NCBI GenBank assembly: GCA_033002965.1
Contig: JAURVB010012703.1
Location: 108,752-172,751 of the forward strand
Source of the DNA: Piper betle
Taxonomy: Eukaryota > Streptophyta > Magnoliopsida > Piperales > Piperaceae
Length of the DNA: 64,000 nt
Reading direction: 5' to 3'
The position numbers and the translations under genes are program-made. Every line of letters starts with the position of its first letter. Within the stretch, counting starts at the first letter, position 1. A model generated the notes under the pieces. It was not told the DNA's origin. It did not search any database and was given only the letters and a program-made list of their open reading frames with translations. Of this stretch, positions 38,340-49,467 are shown in pieces.

Positions 38340-39330
38340 ATGACATGGAAACTAAAGTTGCCCACAGGCTCCTTCTTCTTGGATGAAAATTTGCTAGAAA
38401 TGTTCTACTTTGGAGTGGATTTATGCCCTATTTGTAAAATTAATATTGAATCAACCTTGCACATCTTTTATGGCTGTGCTCTTGTTAGAGCTCTCATGTT
38501 CAAAATAACTGGAATTCATCTATCTTCCATTCCATGTTGCTCTCCAAAAATATTATATATCATTGTTGCCTAGCTGCTGATAGCCTTGCAGGTGTATGTA
38601 ATATCCTGAAGTATTTATTTGTCGCTGATGAGATATGGATGGTTAGGAACTGTCTCAACCAAGATCCTAGCTATGAGTTTGATGTTGATGGGATTGCAGC
38701 ATCAATTTCTTGCAGATTCAGGCTGTGTGCTGGAGTTCTAAAGCTGGATAATTATGCTCCTCATAGCTTAAACTTGATTGGAAATACCAACCGGTACTCT
38801 AGTGCTAGCCAATATACTCTTTGCCCCGTTCTTATTTTCATTGATGGAAGTTTTTCTGACTCTCTTTCTGCTTGTGACCTTGCTGTTCATAATGCTCATG
38901 GATCGTTTTTTGTACTCGGTGAAAAGCTTCTCTCACATCTCATTCATCAAACTATATGCAGCATTTATACACAGACAAATGAAAAGGATGACTTGACTGA
39001 CAATTTAGGGATATATCACCCAATACAGGTCGATACAATACAAATATATATAAAGACATAACTTAGTGCATTTCACATTATAATCTTATTACTCAGATCA
39101 CGGATTCTCGGATGTTTCATTGTACCCACATGGAGCTGAACTAAAAGCCTTATCTCAGGCGCTACATTATGCGCAAATTAAGATCTAATATCACTTCTTC
39201 TGTTGTCTATTCAGATTGCTTAAGTTTAATAAATTTTGCGAACAATTTGGATGATTGTATGAGGTGGATAAACTATAGTTTGGCATATTTTTGTAAGCTC
39301 AAACTAAGCTCACTAGAGGGCTGTTCGAGA
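38340..39330 (+). pseudogene. 3' end of a non-LTR (LINE) retrotransposon: zinc-binding and RNase H region
   Basis: At 38340-38570 the translation has WKLKLPTG, CPICKINIESTLHIFYGC and ALVRALMFK, the zf-RVT zinc-binding motif found after plant LINE reverse transcriptases. Then 38810-38910 reads VLIFIDGSFSDSLSACDLAV, matching the first block of a plant RNase H-like domain (Asp of F-DGS). Later, in other frames, come GAELKALSQALHYAQ and SVVYSDCLSLINFANN, matching later RNase H blocks. Frameshifts and stops separate them, so the copy is dead. The reverse transcriptase itself is not visible. Confidence 0.72.
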
Positions 39331-39504
39331 TGGATAAGTAATTACCATAGTCAACATACTCATTCAATGTTTGACTTTTGTGTTTTGACTTTGTTTCTAA
39401 TAGATAATTTGGTTTTTTGGTGGTTCAAAACTATAATTAATAATAAGATCTTAGTTTTCTCTGGCCCCGTAGTCACACGTCACGGACTGTGCAAAAATGA
39501 TTAG

Positions 39505-40623
39505 GAAAAAATGAGGGTGAGCCAAGGAGTACCTACGACAGGGGTTATGGGAAGGCAGGACTTTGCTTGCCAGGATCGCCACCTTGCCGGAGTGCGGATG
39601 CGGTCATCGTCGGCCGCTTCAGCAGCTCGACGAAGCTGTCACCTACCTAGAAGCAAGAAGGTGAGGGCTTTTCCTCAAGGGGGTTAACGAAACCGACAAT
39701 CTCATTTCCATCCGTAAAATTGGACCGTAAATTTACATTAATGGTTTATTGAGATTAATTTTTTAAGTATGAACGGTTTTTACACAATTTTTGTACAATT
39801 AGCCGTTGAGCCTAAAAAAACAAGTCTGTTAATTAAATTACACACCTCTTGCTCATGTAAATATAATTCACAGGCTTATAGGCTTAAAAAAACGGAAGAA
39901 ATTCACACTACGTTTACAACTTAAATTTAATAACAATTGTAATCTCATTTATATTAGATTTTTAATAAAATATTATTCATGTTGTCAATCTACTATGTAA
40001 ATTAGATTTATAATTTCACTACATACTATTCACTTTAAGTCTGATTTGTTTCTCGTTTTGGTAGTCAAAGAATGGTTTTTTTAAAATATCATTAATGTTA
40101 TGCCTATTTTAGAGATGTGCTAGATGTTGACCTATATGAATTAGATTGAAAATTCTAGGTACTCTTAGATGTGCAGCACAATTATGGCCTTGAGTATATA
40201 TTGTTTTATAGAAAGGTAGAAATTGCCTCAAATTGTGACCAGTAGGTAGAAATAATCCAGAGCTAATTGCTACTACTAATATGAGGAGGATTGTTAGACA
40301 AGTATTTAAAAACCTTCAATGTTAAGATCAATTGATACTCAATGTGTAATTGTAAATTTATCAAGATATATTGACTATACATTCACCATATGTATTGACT
40401 TCGTTACATTAATTTAATTTATAGTATATTACATACGAGAGTTATAAAGTTTGACTCAATTAATTTTGATATTGAAGACTTTTAGATATTTAGGATGACG
40501 ATAAGAGAAGAAAGGTCTAGAATTAGCTTTTTGTTCTTAAAATAGTAGAGAATTTAACAATTGACGGCATTGGTGAAACTGAATTTGAGGGATGAGAGTG
40601 AATTAATGAACTGTTAGAAATAG
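39505..40623. other. Intergenic, nothing recognised
   Basis: AT-rich, without coding frames or clear repeats, apart from a GC-richer stretch near 39540-39670 of unknown origin. Confidence 0.45.
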
Positions 40624-41463
40624 CTAAGGAATGCTGGAAAGCAGCACAGTTTGCTTGATTGTTTTACAAATGTATTGAAATGGATCATAAGGCCGTGATC
40701 TGATGTGCAGAGTAGGAATTTTACAAATCTTGTGATACTCCGACCCTCCAGGTCTGCACTTCTGTTCTATTAGATGAAAACAGTCTTCTAGCACTACTTC
40801 TTTTACCGACGTTACATATGAGAATCTTTCCGGCAAGGAGACCATATCATAGCAGTTTGTGAACACCAATGTTGGATGAACAACTCATCAGGTGCCCTTC
40901 CTATCACCCTCGAGTGCTTGAGATTTGGGAGCTTCTCTGGGAAGGGACCCTTCCATCAGTGGCTGCAGTAGCTACAATGGAGTGTCAGGCTCACTACACT
41001 TGGTGGAGTGATCAATAATAGGTCTGTCTCTTCAACATTGATGCAAAGCTCCAATTTCTTAAGGGTTCTGCGAAGCATCCCTTGACAATGAGCAGCTCTC
41101 AGTTTTGGGCACTTGGTAATCTTCAATGAAGTTAGACATGGGAGGCCAGCTCCCTCTGATCCCCTGCTCCATTGTTTGTAACCCCTCTAAGCTTAGCATG
41201 CTGCTCAAAGTCAGAATCTCCAGTTTGGGATATCTTTCGGATTCCCCAAATGTAGGTAGGAGTTTGCAGTTATGGCAGCCAGACAAAGATACGTCAACCA
41301 GCCTGGGAAACAAGAGAACTTCCAACCAAAGGGGTGGTGACTTGCCCATATAGTTGTCTATCTGGATCCGCTGCAAGTTTGCGCGAGGTGGCTTGAGGAC
41401 TTCCAACACATGCTCGTATATGTTTCCATCTCCTCCCTTTATCATGATGTAGATAAACTGCAA
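40624..41463 (-). pseudogene. NLR (CC-NBS-LRR) relic, leucine-rich repeats only
   Basis: On the minus strand, 41463-41059 reads YEHVLEVLKPPRANLQRIQI, PLWLEVLLFPRLVDVSLSGC, then LLPTFGESERYPKLEILTLS and LSLEGLQTMEQG. This is the LRR pattern of RGA-type CNL immune receptors (HVLE-L-PP-NL, P-W, L-PPLG, LP-L-IL). In a second frame comes LRRTLKKLELCINVEE, then 40869-40624 has MVSLPERFSYVTSVKEVVLE, QKCRPGGSEYHKICKIPTLHI, the usual CNL end. At least one frameshift separates the parts, and no NB-ARC or coiled-coil domain is present. The fragment begins exactly where an inverted-repeat arm starts (41466), so its 5' part may have been cut off by rearrangement. Confidence 0.8.
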
Positions 41464-41465
41464 AT

Positions 41466-41688
41466 CTATACTAAATTAGTTATTAATCCCAATACTTTTA
41501 TTTCAGTTTGGTCTGGTGAAAAAATAGTTGAAATTAAATTTTGATATCATACGAGGTGTCTGTCCATCTTTCCAGTCCATTCCTTTGGTCCGGCACCTGA
41601 AAGTGCCCAAATCAAACCATTAAGCCATAATTCTACTTTAATACCAATAATACCCTCGTTTAATGGCGGGTAGTTTTGGAAGAGTACT
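41466..41688. repeat. Left arm of a long inverted repeat enclosing the TTM gene
   Basis: This arm is the reverse complement of 49246-49432. Shared words in order: CTATACTAAATTA, TTATTAATCCCAATACTTTT, GATATCATACGAGGTGTC, GTCCATCTTTC, AAAGTGCCCAAATCAAACCA, ACTTTAATACCAATAATACC and GGGTAGTTTTGGAAGAG. The left arm has about 35-45 extra bases after CAATACTTTTATTT. Confidence 0.9.
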
Positions 41689-42100
41689 ACAAATATATCA
41701 TGGGTAGTTTTCCACGCAACTTACAGAACAAATCCGAAATCACTCCACAATCAGCCACAGTTCATAACGGAAGAGGCAGGGCAAGAAGCTCTGTTTCCAA
41801 GTTATCGCATTTTACTACGATATATAGCGAGAACAAACTGGGAAACTAATTTGATGGCATTCATAATAAGCAAAATTGTAGAGGGCAGATCTTGACCTGT
41901 TGTACAAATCAATTACCCTCTTCATCTTGGGAACCAAAATCCATAATACACAAACTAATTCTTTTTTGTAAAAAAAGGGCTCCACTGCTCTACGATATGA
42001 CCAATATTTCCCGCGTGATTTAGCGAGAAGCTTCCTGTAAGAATATAAAATAAAAACTTAAAAATCTATACTCGAGGAGCCAATGTAATCTTTGAGGGGC

Positions 42101-45100
42101 TCATTCTCGAGAAAATTTTTTAAACAAAAATACCCCTAATCCACCAATTGCTAAAGCAAGAATTATTGGGTTCCTGAAAAATTCTAAATCAGTCACTAAG
42201 GCAATGTTGTCGTTCTTTGGATGTCGAGACACGTCCCCCACATTCTTGTGTAACAAGCTGTTGAGGTTATCAAGCTGGTGCATAAGCTGTCGTTGACATC
42301 GAGAGATGTTCGTAATCTGTTATGGAAGGGTGGTTTGAATTGTCATATCAATGCATCTACAAGAAGATTCGACACAAATAGGCAAAGTCAAGAGAGCATT
42401 TTATCTTACGCATATTGAAATTTTACCTCTTCCAGCAACTGGGCCTCCTTGGCCAACTGGTTAGATGACGATGAAGTGGATAGAAGGGATCCAGTTAGGG
42501 TACCATTGCCTAAACCAGACACAAACAGGGATGTGGGTGCAGAACCGTTAGTAGCTTCAGTATGTACAGCCAAATTCTGTTGGCTAGTGGGAGATCTCCT
42601 AACAGTAAGCTTAGAATTAAGCTCTTCAATTCTAGATGTAAATTCATCCATTCTTTCATTCAAAGTCAATATCTGCTCTGACAACTGATTAATAATTCCC
42701 TACACAAGCAGCCAGAGGCACTAAGTCAGAACAATTTGAAAAAATTGCTCCTCTTATGCAAAAACTACAGAATAAAGACATAAAACGCTTCCAACGGACC
42801 AAGTGTGAGTCTACGTTACCTGGTTTGCAAGCACAGCTGGAGAATCCGGACCCCTTCCTCCCTCAAATCTTTGAGTATTCACATTCAGTCTGCTGAATTT
42901 TGCTAGATTCTTATCTCGTTGAGTTGAATAAGAATGTGAATAACTGCATAGGAAAAAACACATGAAAATGATAATTTCTACAAGGAATTCACGAAAGAAT
43001 GGCATAGACAAAGCTTCATCTTTTCTTTCTTAACATTTTGTCCCATTTGAGACTTAAAACCACACCCTTGCCCCAAGGAAAATAGAACAGATCTTAAGCA
43101 GAAATATAGGAGCAAGTTCTTTGGCGAGTGCCCTTCCTACAACCACCTCTGAAAGAGGGGCATGAGATGAAAATTTTACCAATATCTTTTAATATTATTA
43201 AATAGCATCACAAGATGATTGTTGATTAAAAAATATTATTTCATTCATCTTCCGTATTGAAACTAAAGATGAAAAATTTCAATTCTTTTTCCAAATGAAA
43301 GCATGACAAAATATCAATTCACATCCCTTAAAAAAAGTAAAAAATGAATAGCAATATAACAATTGCAAAAACACATAAGAGGCGTATCATCCTGGGGTAC
43401 ATAGAATGCAAGATCAATTTAAAAATAATAGATTTAAAACAAAAAAAGTACCAGCAATATAATGTTTATCTTCGTCCGCATGAAACATTAAAAATGAGTG
43501 TGCATTTTAAGAAAACCATCACAGAGATGAACCCCAAGATCTGCTAAATGCAAACTGTTGATTTTCACTGGTTTAAAACACACCATTGTCCATAACTAGG
43601 CTTAAGGATATGAATCTTCTTAGGGATTATAAAGCATACTTTTTAAGGTTCTTATTCCTCAATGCAACACGCTCAGCAGAAGCACGTGAAAGGGCTTCCT
43701 TTGGACTTGACACTAGATCATCATCTAGGCTAAGCTTAGTCTTCAAATCTTCGGGCAGTGCCTGCACCATATGTCATATATTAAACTTCATTTAACTGGA
43801 AAATGATCACTACAGGGTAAAAAAACAAAAAGATATATAACCACAAACATAAAAAAATAAACAGCATCCCGAGGATAAGAGGCCTACCATGACTTCATTC
43901 ACTAGCTTTTCCAGCTGAATTTGTTCAATGTAAGTACGAGGAATATATGAACCATCCAAGCCAAGTTGTTCAGCAACAAACTTTACAACTAAACGATCCC
44001 TACCTTGAACCTATTTTAATACCAACACAAGGTAACAGAATAAATATTTAAACCAAAAAGGAAAAAGAATACTTCCTGTGCAAACAATTATGACTACAAT
44101 TAAGCTAACTGCAAAAAATTCCACACTGGTTGTCAGTCAATTAGATGAACAAAAGTTAACTATTACAAGAGAGTGCAGAGACAAATGATAAAATGAAGAT
44201 AACTATTGTCCCCGTTTCAGTAAAATACCTTTAATAAAAATGTGAAGTCCAGCGTAAAGTGCCACTATTGATAAAGAGTCTAATTGATAATTTGTTATTA
44301 CCAGATTCACAATCAAAGATCACTGGATTAGCAATATTCAATCAACAATTATCTCAGATATTTGCCTACTTTTAGAGAAAGATATGATGATAATTTTAAG
44401 ATTTTGATCAACTCCCCTTTGATGCTTGTATCATTTGAAAACACTTGACAATCTTATATTTGTACAAAAATTGTGTCTTTATGTCTAAGTTGAAAGAAAT
44501 CTATCAGTGATGTGAATAACATACTGCCAAGCCTCAAATTTTACTAGGACAACTTTGAAAAAAAATCCTAGGATAAGATGCTCATCATGATGACAATCAT
44601 AATGAATTCAAATAGAAAAAGAAATTATAGGAAATTCCCAACACATATTTGTTTCCGCATGATGAACCATAATTCCATCTACCTGAACATATTGGCGGTT
44701 GAGCTGTTCTAACCAATCAATCTTAACGCTAACCCTCTCATCAGAAAAGACATGGCTGCTTCTTTTTAAGATGGCTGCTATAGTATATCCCAGAGCCATA
44801 AGTCCTCCAAGGAGTCGCACACTGACTTCAAATGTCACACGTGGAGATATGACAAAAGGGTCATCCTTAACCCATTCCTGTGATTCCATGAAGATACATG
44901 TAACAAAAAACACTCAGTTTTCTATAAGTATTGAACATATGATCCCATAATCACAACATATTTTTTACACACTAGCATACAAGGCACCACGTCAAAATTA
45001 TCTACTGTTGGGGACTCAAAATTCAAATCACACTTTTACAGAAGAACATTTCTATGATTATGAGAGACCATGTTGCCGAGACAAATACCTTCTTTCGCAA

Positions 45101-47967
45101 ACTACTTGACAAAACCACAGCTAAAGATGCCCAAACAAATTGAATACACACGAATTTTCATTGTTGAAAGATGTTATAAATTTATAAGGGTCCACCGATC
45201 ACAGTATACATTAAATTATGGCAAAATTCAATCATTTTCCTATCTTCACTTCTCATCATATCTATGAAACTTCCAATATATATATATATAAGTGAAGAAA
45301 AGATAGTCTCTGCAGCCACAAAGCTCATAACAACTTTTATGTCAAGAAGATTATCTCCAATGACATTTCAGTATCAATTTTCAAAGAAAAAAACAGAGCA
45401 ATACTAATAGAAAAAAGGTGGGATACACACGGTGACATAAATCTGGATATTGCTTTTGAAAATTCATATAGCAATCTCCTTGAGAGTGGTAGAATATTTA
45501 AAATTCTAACGGTCATTATGTATGCTTTTGTCAAGTCCTAAATAATCATAAAACCTTTCCCCCACTCCCCCCTCACCCCACCATAAGGATCCCAACTAAA
45601 CAATTTATGTCTCACTCGATCATTAGTAACTGAGAAATCAGAAATTGATCTTTGTTCTAAAGAAAAAGAAAAAGCAATCATTTGATCTTGATCTTTGTGT
45701 AGAGAAAAGAATGTTCGATTAGATTTGCACGAATTTTATGATTAAATTCATAAATGGCTTGTTTTGGGTAATAGATGAACATTACCATATGCGTATTTGG
45801 GGGTATGGTATACATTAATACTCCAGTGCATTTCACCCTCTGAATCAAAATAAATATGTTTTCCAACTTTTTCTTTAAAACTAAAAGCGGACGTTACAGC
45901 ACGAATCTCACCAATCACTTGTTCGGATTCAACATATTGATTGTTTTGAACAAAATTTAAACTTGGGGGAATATTCACTTTATGTAGAATATCCCGACTT
46001 TCAATAGTTAAATATAAGTGTACATATTTCAGAATGAGAAAAAAAACCAAAATACTAATAAGTTCATACCTCAAACATTAGATTGTATTTCCCATCCCTG
46101 TTTCGCATTCTCAAATAAGACTGGCATGATTCTGGATCTTCCCCTGGAGGCAAAAGATAGATGTCATAGGTTTCTTCAAATGTTTCCGCATGTTCTTGGG
46201 AAACTACAGCCTTAATCTTGTCTTCTGCCAGTTTCCTTGCTGACTACAATTTGTGGAAAACCAACAAATTAAAAGCTAAACAAAAAATGCACTTTTTGGA
46301 CACAGAGAGATAAGTTAAAATGAAAGCCAACCTTCAAGATGTATGTAGGGTTTTGAAAGCCTTTGAAAGGATTAAACTTGTTGATAATTTTGATGTGTGC
46401 TGTTTGAAGATCAGGTTCAATATAAGCCTTGTACATAGGATACACCTGACACGCCAAAAAAACAACAACATTATGCAACCCACAAATATTCTATTCGACA
46501 AGAAATTGGCACCTGTCCTGATAAAAATGTTCCCTTTTTGTACAGGTTTATAAAGCACTATCCTATCTTACAAGATAACTATGTCTGATAATGAGGTAAA
46601 AAATTAAAACAATAATGTTAAGTAATTATTATAATGCTCCAAAATTTCATCATCATTTCAAATAATTCATAATCCAGAAACACGATGACTTCTTCTAAAA
46701 TAGCCACTTCATAGTTCTCACATCAGCTAGCTCATTAACCCAGAATGAAAACTAGCATTATCAATTATGATCAAACATGAATTTCAATCCACACAAAAAA
46801 AACATCTAACATGGGACTAGTGAAAGAACCGTTTCAGAGATTTGATGAATGATTTCTTCTGGTTCTTGCCCGACTCTTTGTATGTCTCTAAGAACCCTTT
46901 TCACAAGATCAAAATGAACACCACCTGTCACTGATACTCGGAGATCAAGAACTGGACGTAACCTTTCACTCAATGCATATATACCTTCAATTATTATAGT
47001 ACGAGAGCTGGGGACTTCAACAGTCCTGTTGTAAGCACAGTAAAAAGTCTATGAACTACAATGGACACATGCAATATTAATACAGCTTATCAACTCACTA
47101 AACAAAGGATTGAGATGTCATACCTGTAACCTACACGAGAACTTGATTTATAATCATATATTGGCACCTGAACAGGTTTTCCCTCTTTCAGGCCATGTAT
47201 ATTCTCAAGCAATGTGTCATAATCAGTTAGCCGAGGATCTGTCAGAAAGAAAACTTGAGATAATTAGAATAATCTCATCTGAGAGAGACTCCAATGTATT
47301 AATAAAGATTATACAAAAAACAAAGGGTAGAGAAAGAGAGAAGGAAAATAAATTCGTTAATTATTTCCATTCAAAATACATAATTAATTAAGCATGTTTC
47401 AACAGATAAGAAAAAAAGTACAACTTGAAAACAAAATGCACAAGTAAATCATTTAAAGTTTCCATAAAACAGTCTAGTTTTAAATATTTTCAACCATCAC
47501 TTATCATAATATTCAATCCATTTGAAGTTAGAAGTATGATCTTAAGCTTATGCTACAATTCTTCGGCATCAATAATAGTGCATGTAGTATGGGAACACAA
47601 TAGCAGAACAGTATGAATAGCAGTATTTACCATCAAAATTGCCATCGATTATACGACTGGCTTCATTGTAGTTGTCCATTGATATAACTGAGATATTGGG
47701 CATAAATTCAAGCACTTTCTCTGTGAATACAGTCTTTCCAGCCCCAGATGGGCCAGCAACCCCAACAACTATCAGTCCCAAATTGTTTTGTGCTAATAAT
47801 TGGCAAGCACGAATCACAGCAAAGAAACCTTTCTCAAAAGACAACGAATCTGGAATTGGAACAATTTCATATCGATCAGAATCTTTCTTCTTCACCAGTT
47901 TCACTTGATCTCTGAGAAGACCACTCCTCCGATAAGGAGACCCAGAACCAGAATTTTCAGGGGCCAT
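42101..47967 (-). CDS. TTM: TTM1/TTM2-type protein: uridine-kinase-like domain + CYTH + tail anchor
   Basis: Coding exons (minus): 47967-47631, 47238-47124, 47025-46830, 46445-46332, 46243-46070, 44877-44683, 44010-43888, 43761-43640, 42943-42820, 42699-42427 and 42316-42101; all phases agree, 662 residues, the usual length. An N-terminal P-loop kinase-like domain (GPSGAGKT, residues 72-79; [15 protein letters not shown]) is followed by a CYTH/triphosphate tunnel domain at about 255-420 ([34 protein letters not shown]), a coiled-coil-like segment with Ser/Thr-rich linker, and a C-terminal hydrophobic anchor ([20 protein letters not shown]). Arabidopsis TTM1 and TTM2 are pyrophosphatases of the mitochondrial outer membrane acting in senescence and in negative control of immunity, respectively; I cannot say which is the orthologue. 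A probable 5' UTR intron ends just before the ATG (TTTCAG|GGTGCCC), with first exon(s) in the duplicated GC-rich area at 48.7-49.2 kb. Confidence 0.94.
45745..46045 (-). pseudogene. Plastid rpoC2 fragment (NUPT) inside a TTM intron
   Basis: Translated on the minus strand, this stretch reads [52 protein letters not shown] [17 protein letters not shown] and [11 protein letters not shown]. That is a conserved part of the plastid-encoded RNA polymerase beta'' subunit (rpoC2). It lies in the intron between TTM exons 5 (ends 46070) and 6 (starts 44877) and has no in-frame stop over about 100 codons, suggesting a fairly recent plastid-to-nucleus transfer. The borders are approximate: similarity stops abruptly after KTSHL near 45750. 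Confidence 0.85.
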
Positions 47968-48392
47968 AACAAGATGGGCACCCTGAAATCAGCTAAAACC
48001 TGGTAAATATTTAAAATGACAGGAACAGATTAGCTAAGCTCAACAATAATAATATGAGTAGTATATGCAGAACGTTTTAATCTGCAAAGTTACAAACGCA
48101 CAATTCTTATTCCACCTCATCCTGAATTGCGGATAGGAAGATGGATCCTATCCACAATTCTGCAAAATCGGACATCATAACAAAGCTCAGATAGCAAAAT
48201 TTCATATCCTTTCGGCCATCGTCTTTACTTAAGAAATTTTAAACTAAATTGTTTCATATGTCCAAATCAAACAAAAACACTTAAATTTCAAACTAAACAT
48301 TTCTAAATTAAATTTACTACTTGCTAGTCATGGACCTGAGACAAGATAAGATCATCTTAAAAAATCACACTCCCATGGCTATATAAGGTGAT

Positions 48393-49150
48393 ATTAAAGT
48401 GGAAAACATTAAGCAATGACCTTTTTTTATCTACTGATTGGGCAATGATCTTACCAAACCTAATCCAAGCATTTAATGGCCTACCACAATAAAAGCTTCA
48501 AACTTTACGCATCCAAATACGAACAACTTCCTCTCCCAAACAACACAATACACTCAACATATTTTTTTGATAGATTCTTCACATGAAAAGCAACAAGATC
48601 TATAAGAAACAGCAAAACAGAAGAACTACAGCATTCTAGAACAACTATGACAACCATCAAATGCCACCAATATTTGACGAAAAAAAACGAGATTGCTCGT
48701 ACAGAGAAGAGAAGTCGGAAATAACACGGCCGCGGCGGTCGTGTTATTAAAGTGGAAAAACCAAGCAATGACCTTTTTTATCTAATGATTGGGCAATGAC
48801 CTTACCAAACCTAATCCAAGCATTTAATGGCCTCCCACAATAAAAGCTTCAAACTTTATGCATCCAAATACTGACAACTTCCTCTCCCACACAAACCAAT
48901 ACACTCAACACATTTTTTTGATAGATTCTTCGTATGAACAGCAATAAGATCTATAAGAAACAGCAAAACAGAAGAACTACCGAATTCTAGAACAACTATG
49001 ACAACCATCAAATACCACCAATATTTGACTAAAAAAAAAACGAGATTGCTCGTACAGAGTAGAGCAGTTGGAAACAACACGGCCGCGACTGTCGACGACG
49101 GTACAGAGAAGAGAAGTTGGAAATAACACGGCCGCGGCGGTCGACGACGG
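48393..49150. repeat. 352-bp tandem duplication at the 5' end of the TTM gene
   Basis: Copy A (48393-48744) and copy B (48745-about 49096) share ATTAAAGTGGAAAA, TTGGGCAATGA, CCTAATCCAAGCATTTAATG, CAATAAAAGCTTCAAACTTT, TTTTTTTGATAGATTCTTC, AACGAGATTGCTCGTACAGA and AACACGGCCGCG at the same spacing. A third partial copy (GTACAGAGAAGAGAAGTTGG onward) follows at about 49101-49150. The unit holds a GC-rich end that looks like a 5' leader and part of the following intron. Confidence 0.92.
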
Positions 49151-49245
49151 CGACGCGACGGGGGCGGCGGCGGTTGCGGTGGCGGCGAATCGGAACTGGG
49201 GACTCGGCGACTCAACGTCTCGTCTCGCTTTCTCAGATTTTTGTA

Positions 49246-49432
49246 CCGCTCTTCCAAAACTACCCACGATAGTTATAATCAAACGAGGGTATTATTGGTA
49301 TTAAAGTATAATTATGTCTTAATGGTTTGATTTGGGCACTTTCACTTGCCGGATGGACAAGAAAGATGGACGGACACCTCGTATGATATCAAATAAAAAA
49401 GTATTGGGATTAATAATTAATTTAGTATAGAA
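49246..49432. repeat. Right arm of the inverted repeat enclosing the TTM gene
   Basis: Reverse complement of 41466-41688, with the same word order. It starts with CGCTCTTCCAAAACTACCC at its gene-proximal end and ends with AATTTAGTATAG. The outer end is about 27 bp from the target duplication of the Mutator-like element at 49468. Confidence 0.9.
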
Positions 49433-49467
49433 TTTTAAAAGTTACAACGTATATGTATATATAATTA

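Noticed and set aside
48505..49257. Paired hydrophobic frames in the two 352-bp copies as a duplicated small membrane protein
   Set aside because: Openness in both copies follows from recent duplication; sequence lies in the TTM leader/intron and has no known relative.
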